From: Bacillota bacterium
Lineage (GTDB): Bacteria > Bacillota_I > Bacilli_A > ML615J-28 > CAG-698
DNA: 64,000 nucleotides
NCBI GenBank assembly: GCA_023410025.1
Contig: JAEYQM010000061.1
Coordinates: 14,799-78,798, forward strand
Direction: 5' to 3'
The notes under the pieces are model-generated. The model saw only the letters and a program-made list of their open reading frames with translations. It ran no database searches and was not told where the DNA came from. Position 1 is the first letter of the stretch. Each line of letters begins with the position of its first letter. The position numbers were made by a program, and so were the translations under genes. Positions 26,027 through 33,449 of this stretch are shown here, in pieces.

Positions 26027-27259
26027 ATGATCTTTTTCGATTTCGAAATACAAAACTACTTTAAGAGTAATAAATATTTAATAGCAATTGTTAATTACTC
26101 TAGGAAAAAAAGTAAAATAAGTAAAAAACAGATGCAAAAAGATAACCTTATCTCTCATGCAACATTTAGAAGAGCAGAAGTGACCGATTTTGTCGGTCAC
26201 TCTGAACTTTTAAATAAACTTGCTTTTTATTTTAATATTCCAATTGATTATGATATGAATTTAATAAATGAAATAAATGATTATTTCAATCAATTTTATA
26301 CATATTTGTATTTTAATCAACTTGATAAAATGAAAGAATATTATCAAAAAATAGAATCAAAGAAAAGCATGATGGAAAATAGTATCTTATTATCAATCTA
26401 TCACTTTGCTAGGGTTATTTATTATATAAGTTCACCAAAGCGAGTTGAAATTGACGCAATATCTGAATCTCTTGAACAATTAGAATTATTTAGAGAAGAT
26501 CTAACTGATATTTTTCAATTTTTATTAGATCAATATACGTATTACTTTTATTCATTAAATCATCAGTCAGAAAATGCAATTAAGTATTATGATAAAGTAT
26601 ATACAGAATCAAAAAAATTTCCACGTCACATCCCGCTAGTTTTATATCAAATGGCATTAAATCATTATTTTGTAAATGATTATGCTAATTCTATTTTTTA
26701 TTCAATTGAAGCATTAGAAAAATTAGAAGCTGATTTAAACTATAGTAGAGCATTGTTATGCAATTTAAACATTGCCATTTGTTTTGAACGTTTAGACAAC
26801 ACAGTAAAGAGCAAAGAAATTATTAATAAGATATACTTGCATATGGTTGTCAATGATAACCCAAGAACAAGATATCTAGCTGATTTAACACTTGCCAACT
26901 GTTATGTAACAGAAAAAAATTATGAACTTGCCATTGAAAAATTTACCAATCTTGAATCAACAAGGCAAGTCAAAGGTGAAAACTCTTTAATGATAATTTA
27001 TTGTTATTATAAATTAGGTAAAGAAGAAGAACTTAAAAAACTTGCAAGTTTTCTTCATAAAGAAAGAGAAAACAAAAATTTCTTCTATGGTTATGATGAT
27101 CTTGTTATTTTATTTGAAGAATTATTAAGTAGAAATAAGAAGAGTATCTTCAATAAATTTTTGATTGCTCAAAAGAGCTTCCCAGCATATAGCGATTCAA
27201 AAATTGTCGATCTAGTATTTAAAGAATTAAAAGCGAGAAAGATTATTCAAAAGAGCTAG
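26027..27259 (+). CDS. HTH + TPR regulator, RNPP-like peptide receptor candidate
   Basis: A 410-residue soluble protein. Residues about 25-75 (SRKKSKISKKQMQKDNLISHATFRRAE ... HSELLNKLAFYFNI) look like a divergent XRE-type helix-turn-helix. The remainder is a run of helical TPR-like repeats, such as PLVLYQMALNHYFVNDYANSIFYSIEALEKL and RYLADLTLANCYVTEKNYELAIEKF. This is the architecture of PlcR, NprR, PrgX and Rgg-type peptide-sensing regulators. AGGGAGG is four bases before the ATG. It lies directly downstream of the secreted peptide gene. Its own promoter contains the shared palindrome, so autoregulation is plausible. Confidence 0.78.
   Translation: MIFFDFEIQNYFKSNKYLIAIVNYSRKKSKISKKQMQKDNLISHATFRRAEVTDFVGHSELLNKLAFYFNIPIDYDMNLINEINDYFNQFYTYLYFNQLDKMKEYYQKIESKKSMMENSILLSIYHFARVIYYISSPKRVEIDAISESLEQLELFREDLTDIFQFLLDQYTYYFYSLNHQSENAIKYYDKVYTESKKFPRHIPLVLYQMALNHYFVNDYANSIFYSIEALEKLEADLNYSRALLCNLNIAICFERLDNTVKSKEIINKIYLHMVVNDNPRTRYLADLTLANCYVTEKNYELAIEKFTNLESTRQVKGENSLMIIYCYYKLGKEEELKKLASFLHKERENKNFFYGYDDLVILFEELLSRNKKSIFNKFLIAQKSFPAYSDSKIVDLVFKELKARKIIQKS
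26179..26201. repeat. Perfect 9-bp inverted repeat inside the regulator gene
   Basis: AGTGACCGA (26179-26187), TTTTG, TCGGTCACT (26193-26201). It lies within the HTH-coding part, about 150 nt into the gene, and is GC-richer than its surroundings. No T run follows, so it is not a standard terminator. Confidence 0.5.
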
Positions 27260-27307
27260 TCCCTACCCAACATTAAATTATAACAATTACTAGTTTAGGA
27301 GAATAAG

Positions 27308-28378
27308 ATGAAAGATAAAATAGTACATCATATAAGAAGAATTAGTAAAAAATCTAAAATGAACGATGAAAATTATTTACAAAAAATTATTAATTCTTCC
27401 ATTGATTATTTTTATGAATTAATTAATGTAGGTTACTCACATTTCTTGAGTTATAAAATAGTTATTAGAAAATCCAAACACTTAATTAATGAGATTCAGA
27501 AAACGCAAAACTACAAACATAATACTACATTATACTTAATTGGAATATTACTTGCTGCAACAAATTATGTGCTATTTTTTCTGCTAAATCGAAACATTAG
27601 TCATATATTTATTTTTGATTGCTTTGTAATAATAGCAATCTTTTTATTTTATTTATTTTTATTTAAAAATAATATTAATAAATTATTTAAAGATAAATTA
27701 AAAAAATTTCTTGTACTAACAATTTCTAATATATTAATTTATTATTTGCTGACCACTATTTTAAAATTAAACTTTTATATAGTAATTAGTATTCTCTTAG
27801 CATTAAGTAATATAATATGGTGCATAAATCAAAAAAAAGGTGGAAATATATTATTAGTAACTATACCATCATTATTATTTTTTATATTTGTAAGTTATAA
27901 TAATATTTTTAAAATTAATAATATTAATTTGCTTTTAATAATAATGGTAAGCTCATTTTTCTATTTTTTTATTAATGTAAATTTTAAATATCTTCATAAT
28001 TTATACTTATTTATTCTAACAATAATTTTTATTGTAGTTATAAATATGTATAGACCATTTATCGAAATCGTATATTTATACGTATTAATTTATGCATTAT
28101 TATCCTTTCTAATTATTAAGCGTGTTTCCAAGATTATTACAAGAGAAGACTATAAAACTATATACAAATTATTTCTTTTCGCATTAATCTTTATTTACTG
28201 TCTTGATATTGGAATTGGTATTGCTAAAGATATAGAAACTTCACTTATTAGTAATGATGAATTTATTTCTTTTATTTTATTTATTGAAATTACTGAATTA
28301 ATATATGCATTTAATATTAGTTTTTTTAGTTTTAGTGATGAAATAAAATTAAAAGAATTAATAAACTCAACTTACTAG
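27308..28378 (+). CDS. Polytopic membrane protein of unknown function
   Basis: I do not recognise this 356-residue protein. A basic soluble N-terminus (MKDKIVHHIRRISKKSKM; residues 1-75) precedes roughly nine or ten hydrophobic segments. The N-terminus keeps an abundance of Lys and His, so it is likely cytoplasmic. TTTAGGAG precedes the ATG. It follows the HTH-TPR gene by 48 bp with no clear terminator between, so it may be cotranscribed and under the peptide system. It could be an exporter, sensor or effector, but nothing in the sequence decides this. Confidence 0.65.
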   Translation: MKDKIVHHIRRISKKSKMNDENYLQKIINSSIDYFYELINVGYSHFLSYKIVIRKSKHLINEIQKTQNYKHNTTLYLIGILLAATNYVLFFLLNRNISHIFIFDCFVIIAIFLFYLFLFKNNINKLFKDKLKKFLVLTISNILIYYLLTTILKLNFYIVISILLALSNIIWCINQKKGGNILLVTIPSLLFFIFVSYNNIFKINNINLLLIIMVSSFFYFFINVNFKYLHNLYLFILTIIFIVVINMYRPFIEIVYLYVLIYALLSFLIIKRVSKIITREDYKTIYKLFLFALIFIYCLDIGIGIAKDIETSLISNDEFISFILFIEITELIYAFNISFFSFSDEIKLKELINSTY

Positions 28379-28392
28379 AAGTTGAGTTTGTT
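28363..28392 (+). terminator. Hairpin at the end of the 27.3 kb membrane protein gene
   Basis: Perfect 11-bp stem AAACTCAACTT / AAGTTGAGTTT (28363-28373, 28379-28389) with the stop codon in the loop. The T tract after it is poor, so terminator efficiency is uncertain. Confidence 0.65.
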
Positions 28393-28408
28393 AATGGAGA
28401 TAAATAGT

Positions 28409-28437
28409 TTGCTAATTTACTTATTATTTGATATAAT
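28409..28437 (+). promoter_or_regulatory. Promoter of the YczE-like gene
   Basis: -35 TTGCTA (28409-28414), 17-bp spacer, -10 TATAAT (28432-28437) with a TGA extension. Confidence 0.72.
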
Positions 28438-28457
28438 AGTAGAGGTCAGGTGAGTTC

Positions 28458-29087
28458 ATGAAGAAGCAAATAAATTATTTTGAGCGTGTTGTAGTGCTGG
28501 TGATTGGTGTTTTTATTATAGCATTTGGAGCAACACTACTCGTTAAATCCGATATTGGTGGCGACTCAATTCTGGTATTACAAGAAGGGTTTACACATTT
28601 GATTGGACTTGATATTAGTAAATTGGGTACAGGTATTTTAATATTAAATTCTTTTTTAATTATAGTTTTATTTTTTATGAACAAAAGAATGGTTAATATA
28701 GGAACCTTTGTTATATCACTTTTAATGGGGCCTTTAGTTACTTTATATTTAAAAATTCCTTTCTTAGTTACACCAGATACCTTTCTTTTTAAGTTTATTG
28801 TTACCATTACAGGTATTGTTATATCAAGTTTAGGAGTGGCAATTTATATATTTGCTAATGTTGGTTATTCACCATATGAAGGAATTATATTAACTATTAA
28901 AGATAAATTTAATTTGCGTTTTGCTTATGTAAAGATTGCTGCAGACATTGCCATGTTTTCTATTGGTGCAATCTTAGGTGGTACATTTGGGGTTGGTTCA
29001 ATAATGACAATAATATTGTTTGGCCCCCTAATTGATATCTTTGGAAAATTAATTAATTTAAAATTGACTACTGAAAAACCACAATAA
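28458..29087 (+). CDS. YczE/YitT-like membrane protein
   Basis: A 209-residue integral membrane protein with about five or six hydrophobic segments. The loop GATLLVKSDIGGDSILVLQEG and the later NVGYSPYEGIILTIKDKFNLRFAYVKIAADI match the COG2364 (YczE) type. AGGTGA precedes the ATG. The family function is not established; some members are linked to lantibiotic or surfactin production contexts. It has its own promoter and terminator. Confidence 0.8.
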   Translation: MKKQINYFERVVVLVIGVFIIAFGATLLVKSDIGGDSILVLQEGFTHLIGLDISKLGTGILILNSFLIIVLFFMNKRMVNIGTFVISLLMGPLVTLYLKIPFLVTPDTFLFKFIVTITGIVISSLGVAIYIFANVGYSPYEGIILTIKDKFNLRFAYVKIAADIAMFSIGAILGGTFGVGSIMTIILFGPLIDIFGKLINLKLTTEKPQ

Positions 29088-29098
29088 GTGGTTTTTTT
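29075..29098 (+). terminator. Terminator after the YczE-like gene
   Basis: Stem AAAACCAC / GTGGTTTT (29075-29082, 29088-29095), AATAA loop, T run. Confidence 0.87.
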
Positions 29099-29105
29099 AA
29101 TTTAT

Positions 29106-29129
29106 AAAAAAAAGAGCATAAGCTCTTTT
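29106..29129 (-). terminator. Terminator of the gnd-zwf operon
   Basis: AAAAGAGC (29110-29117), ATAA loop, GCTCTTTT (29122-29129). Read on the minus strand it is followed by a T run, directly at the end of zwf. Confidence 0.83.
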
Positions 29130-30570
29130 AGTTTTCAAAATTTTTCCATTCTGTTTTATCTTTTTCTAGTAGAATAGAACTATCATCTGGTCCCCAAGAT
29201 CCCGATTTATAATTAGGAAATTTTGGCTTAGTATTATTCCATCCATTTATTATTGAATCAATAAACTCCCATGAATTTTCAACTTCATCCCATCTAGTAA
29301 ATAGATTGGAATCACCTTTAATTATATCAAAAAATAGGATCTCATAAGCTTCCGGATGATTATTTGGTATCTGACAGTTCTGACAATAAGTCATATTAAC
29401 AGAATTTATGTTTTGAATTAATCCAGGAAGTTTTGTATTAAAGTGAATACTAATATCTTCATTAGGTTGTATATTAATAACTAAATAATTTGGTTGCTCC
29501 AAGTTTCCATATAAATTATCAAGAGTTGGTTTAAATTCAATGACAATTTGAGTTAATTTATCTTTTAACTTTTTACCTGTTCTAATATAAATGGGAACAT
29601 TATTCCATCTTGAGTTATTAATATATGTTTTAATAGCGACATATGTTTCTGTATTTGATTCACTACTTACTTTTTGCTCAGTTCGATAATTATCATATTG
29701 TCCTCTAACAACATAATCATTAACTTCATTAACTTCATATTTTTTTAAGGATTTTAAAACTTTTACTTTTTCATCTTTTATATCTTTTGCATTTAATGAT
29801 TTTGGTTTATCCATTGTAATTAATGTCAGTAGTTGCAATAAATGACTTTGAACCATATCTCTTATGGCCCCTGATGTTTCATAAAATTCACCACGCAAAC
29901 CAATTCCGATTGATTCAGAGGAAGTAATTTGAATTTCTTTTATAAACTTATTGTTCCAAATGGGTTCAAAAATAGTATTTCCAAAACGAAGAACCATAAT
30001 GTTTTGAAACATTTCCTTTGCAAGATAATGATCAATTCTGTAAATTCTTTCTTCATCAAAAGCCGTAAGGATTTTACTATTTAAAATTTTTGATGTTGCA
30101 AGATCACTTCCAAAAGGTTTTTCAATAACTAATTTTGGCCATGAATTATTATAACTATTCATTTTATGAATTCTTAGTTCATCAACAATTAACCCAAAAT
30201 ATTCAGGGGCTACTGCTAAATAGTAGACTCTTTTTTCATTTATTTTATTATCACTAAATGTGTTAAGATATTTATCTAAACCTATGTACTCATCTTTGTT
30301 TTTAAAATCCATTTTATAATAATGTATTTTATACTTAAAATTTTCCCAATTTGGCATTTCCATAAGATTTCTTGAGTATTCATTAAGTGATTCATATACT
30401 TCACTATGATACTCATCGATGGTATAATCTCTTCTACCCACTCCAACAATTCTAATATCTTCATCTAGGGAATTACTTATAGAAAGATTATATAGAGCCG
30501 GTATTAATTTGCGTTTTGATAGATCACCATTTGCACCAAATATAACAATTGTATAACTCATATTATTCAC
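29128..30570 (-). CDS. zwf: Glucose-6-phosphate 1-dehydrogenase
   Basis: First step of the oxidative pentose phosphate pathway, producing NADPH. The nucleotide site GANGDLSKRKLIPALYNL is at the N-terminus and the active-site signature RIDHYLAKEMFQN is intact, with Ala where Gly is usual in DHYLGKE. VIEKPFGSDLATS is also conserved. 480 residues is standard. Its start abuts the stop of gnd, so the two are cotranscribed. Confidence 0.96.
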   Translation of the reverse strand: MNNMSYTIVIFGANGDLSKRKLIPALYNLSISNSLDEDIRIVGVGRRDYTIDEYHSEVYESLNEYSRNLMEMPNWENFKYKIHYYKMDFKNKDEYIGLDKYLNTFSDNKINEKRVYYLAVAPEYFGLIVDELRIHKMNSYNNSWPKLVIEKPFGSDLATSKILNSKILTAFDEERIYRIDHYLAKEMFQNIMVLRFGNTIFEPIWNNKFIKEIQITSSESIGIGLRGEFYETSGAIRDMVQSHLLQLLTLITMDKPKSLNAKDIKDEKVKVLKSLKKYEVNEVNDYVVRGQYDNYRTEQKVSSESNTETYVAIKTYINNSRWNNVPIYIRTGKKLKDKLTQIVIEFKPTLDNLYGNLEQPNYLVINIQPNEDISIHFNTKLPGLIQNINSVNMTYCQNCQIPNNHPEAYEILFFDIIKGDSNLFTRWDEVENSWEFIDSIINGWNNTKPKFPNYKSGSWGPDDSSILLEKDKTEWKNFEN

Positions 30571-31467
30571 CTATTTTTTTGTAACAGCATGACCACCAAA
30601 TTCATTCCTTAGAGCCGCAATTACTTTTCCTGAGAATGTGTCATCTTGTTGTGAACGATATCTTACAAATAGTGAAGATGTGATAACAGGTGCAGGAACA
30701 TTTAATTCTAATGCTTCCTGAACTGTCCATAAGCCTTCACCAGATGAATCAACTCTACCCTTAATTGCATCAAGATTTGGATCCTTATTAAAAGCATTAA
30801 CCATTAATTCCATTAACCAGCCTCTAATAACTGAACCATTATTCCAAACTTTTGCAACCTTTTCATAGTCTAAATTAAATTGACTTTTTTCAAGAATTTC
30901 AAATCCCTCAGCCATAGCTTGAAGCATTCCATATTCAATGCCATTATGAACCATCTTAACAAAATGGCCACTTCCATTTTCCCCACAATGTAAGTATCCA
31001 TCTTCAACACATACTGACTTTACTAAAGGTTCAATTTTTAGAAAGATTTCCTTACTACATCCAATCATCATACAAGCACCATTTCTTGCTCCACTTGTAC
31101 CACCACTTGTACCTATATCAACAAAATTAATACCTAATTCAGTTAGTTCTTTATATCTTCTAAGGGTATCTTTGTAATTAGAGTTACCCCCATCAATTAA
31201 TGTATCACCTTTATCAAGCAATGGAACTAAACCATTAATTACATCATCAACTGATTTTCCAGAAGGAACCATAATCCAAATAAAACGTGGCTTTGCTAGA
31301 TTCATCACAAGTTCTTCCAAAGAATAAACTCCTTTTAAACCAATTGAAGCAAGTTCTAAAGTTTTATCAGGTGTTCTATTAAAACAAACAACTTTATGTT
31401 TTTTATCATGCATATTTAGGGCTAGATTAAAGCCCATTTTACCTAATCCTACTAATCCAATTTCCAT
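30571..31467 (-). CDS. gnd: 6-phosphogluconate dehydrogenase, short (YqeC/GndA-type) form
   Basis: Oxidative decarboxylation of 6-phosphogluconate. N-terminal Rossmann motif IGLVGLGKMGFNLALNM, substrate signature GTSGGTSGARNGACMMIG and catalytic KMVHNGIEYGMLQAMAEGFEIL. At 298 residues it belongs to the short class, often NAD-preferring, rather than the 470-residue NADP class; the cofactor is inferred from class only. AAAGGAG precedes the ATG. First gene of a two-gene operon with zwf. Confidence 0.93.
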   Translation of the reverse strand: MEIGLVGLGKMGFNLALNMHDKKHKVVCFNRTPDKTLELASIGLKGVYSLEELVMNLAKPRFIWIMVPSGKSVDDVINGLVPLLDKGDTLIDGGNSNYKDTLRRYKELTELGINFVDIGTSGGTSGARNGACMMIGCSKEIFLKIEPLVKSVCVEDGYLHCGENGSGHFVKMVHNGIEYGMLQAMAEGFEILEKSQFNLDYEKVAKVWNNGSVIRGWLMELMVNAFNKDPNLDAIKGRVDSSGEGLWTVQEALELNVPAPVITSSLFVRYRSQQDDTFSGKVIAALRNEFGGHAVTKK

Positions 31468-31502
31468 ATTATATTATCTCCTTTTTTTAATTTATATAGA
31501 TA

Positions 31503-31531
31503 ATTATAAACCAATTTTTAAAAAAACACAA
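31503..31531 (-). promoter_or_regulatory. Promoter of gnd-zwf
   Basis: On the minus strand, -35 TTGTGT (31526-31531) and -10 TATAAT (31503-31508) with 17-bp spacing. Confidence 0.7.
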
Positions 31532-31700
31532 TTAAAGGGCTTTTTATTAAAAAACGTCCTTAATGTATTTTACGTTTGGGGAATAAATTTATTCACGACA
31601 TATATGAAAAACGATTTAAAAGTAAAAATAATACTTAAAACGACATTTTAAAACTATAATAAAAAAGTTAACCACTCATATATTGTTATAGAGGTAGTGT
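31532..31700. other. Divergent intergenic region gnd / Clp-like gene
   Basis: A TATAAT at 31655-31660 could serve the plus-strand gene, but no good -35 accompanies it. Three loosely similar segments containing ACGA followed by T/A-rich sequence lie at about 31595-31650. No CIRCE or CtsR heat-shock operator is visible, notable because the downstream gene is Clp-like. Confidence 0.4.
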
Positions 31701-33356
31701 ATGAAAAGTAACTGGATTTACGATGAAATAATGAGTTTGATCGAAAAAAACAAACATGAATTAAATATTGAATGCGCAGGTAGTGAACTTTTGCTATTGT
31801 CGCTAATGCAACTTAAAGATTCACTAACTAGTCTACTCTTAAAAGAGTTCATGATTAAAGAAGAGGATATTAAAATACAAATCAAGAATTCTTTGTATTT
31901 TAGAAAGAACCTCTTCACAGCAAAATATTACGAAATTATAAATTACGCTAACAAATTACTGAGTCAAAATGAATATACATACGATGAACCATATTTACTT
32001 GCCATTGTTAAGTGTCAAGATAATATAGCCTATGATATTTTAAAAAAATATGGAATTACAGAAAAAATAATATGTGAAGAAGTAGAACATGTTAGTGAAT
32101 ATATACAAAAGGATAATAAAATGTTAATAAATTATACAAAACTAGCGGAAGAAGAAAAGTTAAATTTATTAATTGGCCGTGAGGAAATACTTGAAAAAAT
32201 GGAAAGAATTCTTTTCAAAAAGCAAAAGAATAATCCCTTATTAATAGGTGAGGCTGGTGTTGGTAAGACGGGTTTAGTAGAGGGCCTAGCCTACCTATTT
32301 TTAGAAAAATATCCACATATAACTATTTATAGTCTTGATGTAAGTATGTTAATGGCAGGAACTAGATACCGTGGTGATCTAGAAGAAAAATTAATTGATG
32401 TAATTGAGGAAATAAAAGATGAAAATGCAATTATATTTATTGATGAAATTCATAATATTACCGCTAATAACTCAAGTGAAGCAAGTCTTGATATAGCTAG
32501 TATTTTAAAACCAGTTCTAGCAAGAAGTGAAATTAAATGTATCGGAGCAACAACATTAGAAGAATATTATAAATATATTGATAAGGATAAAGCCTTATCT
32601 AGAAGATTTGTAAGTATTTTTGTACCTGAGGTAAGTAAAGAGGAATGTGTAAATATCCTAGAAGAAATAAAGTTTCGTTACGAAAGATATTATGGAGTTA
32701 AGTACCTTAGTAGTGTAATTAAATATTTAGTTAAATTATCAGAATTAATTGTTAATAGACGCTTCCCTGATAAGGCAATTGACGTGATGGATGAAGCAGG
32801 GGTCCTTGCAAAGAATTCTTTTAAAAAACAAGTTACTAAAAAGCATATTGATAAAATAGTCTTTGATCATATTGGTTTAAACAAAGAAAAAATATTAAAA
32901 AACTTAAATATTTATAAACCTATATATCAAAAAGAAATTAAAAACTATTTGGAAAATGAAAGTTCAAACTATGTTTTAAAGCTATATAGCAATGACTATA
33001 AGAAAGATGTAAATGATATACTTAATATTTTTTCTGTAAGCAATGAGGCTTTACTAATAATAGATATTGATGATTATAATGATAATAGTCAAATTAATAA
33101 TCTCTTAGGTTCACCTTCAGGGTATGTAGGATATGAAAATGGGGGAATCCTTACTGAACATATCTATAAACATCCCTTCAATATAGTCGTCCTATGTAAT
33201 TATGAATTTGCAAATGCTTATTTTAAATCGGTTATTGAGAAAGCCTTAGATAAAGGGTATATAATTGATTCGAAAAAAAGATATATATATTTAAAAAATA
33301 CGATATTTATTATTGCTAATAGTAAAGATAATAAAAAAATTGGATTTATGAGATAA
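31701..33356 (+). CDS. Clp-like AAA+ ATPase with a degenerate second AAA module
   Basis: A 551-residue ClpA/B/C relative. An N-terminal Clp-N-like helical region (about 1-150) precedes AAA module 1 with Walker A GEAGVGKT (183-190), Walker B IIFIDEIHN (D248, E249), and DKALSRRF near the Arg finger. The second module is only partial: the tell-tale block GSPSGYVGYENGGILTEHIYKHPFNIVVL begins at about 470, but no second Walker A precedes it and the expected DEIEKAH reads CNYEFAN. Full-length Clp unfoldases are about 810 residues. It may be a diverged regulatory or scaffold ATPase; no ClpP-binding loop is recognised. Confidence 0.8.
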   Translation: MKSNWIYDEIMSLIEKNKHELNIECAGSELLLLSLMQLKDSLTSLLLKEFMIKEEDIKIQIKNSLYFRKNLFTAKYYEIINYANKLLSQNEYTYDEPYLLAIVKCQDNIAYDILKKYGITEKIICEEVEHVSEYIQKDNKMLINYTKLAEEEKLNLLIGREEILEKMERILFKKQKNNPLLIGEAGVGKTGLVEGLAYLFLEKYPHITIYSLDVSMLMAGTRYRGDLEEKLIDVIEEIKDENAIIFIDEIHNITANNSSEASLDIASILKPVLARSEIKCIGATTLEEYYKYIDKDKALSRRFVSIFVPEVSKEECVNILEEIKFRYERYYGVKYLSSVIKYLVKLSELIVNRRFPDKAIDVMDEAGVLAKNSFKKQVTKKHIDKIVFDHIGLNKEKILKNLNIYKPIYQKEIKNYLENESSNYVLKLYSNDYKKDVNDILNIFSVSNEALLIIDIDDYNDNSQINNLLGSPSGYVGYENGGILTEHIYKHPFNIVVLCNYEFANAYFKSVIEKALDKGYIIDSKKRYIYLKNTIFIIANSKDNKKIGFMR

Positions 33357-33383
33357 ACAATATTTAAAATTACTTATTAAATA

Positions 33384-33425
33384 AGCAAACGTTTTCTTGA
33401 TTATTAATGCTTTCAATGGTAAAAT
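33384..33425 (+). promoter_or_regulatory. Promoter of the SpoIID-like gene with a cre-like palindrome
   Basis: -35 TTGATT (33397-33402), 17-bp spacer, extended -10 TGGTAAAAT (33417-33425). AGCAAACGTTTTCT at 33384-33397 resembles the CcpA cre consensus, with the outermost bases changed, and touches the -35. The cre call is tentative. Confidence 0.5.
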
Positions 33426-33449
33426 AGAGAAAGAAAGCAGGAGTGTGTT

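Noticed and set aside
27260..27269. GTCCCTACCC just after the HTH-TPR stop, complementary to the GTAGGGA of that gene's ribosome binding site
   Set aside because: Only seven consecutive pairs over a distance of more than 1.2 kb; too short to support a regulatory interaction.
30100..30600. UGA read as tryptophan (Mollicutes code 4)
   Set aside because: Several genes end in TGA at their expected C-termini, Trp is encoded by TGG throughout, and no conserved protein needs a TGA readthrough.
31560..31690. Heat-shock operator upstream of the Clp-like gene
   Set aside because: Neither the CIRCE dyad nor a CtsR heptad repeat is present; the loosely similar ACGA segments are not convincing.
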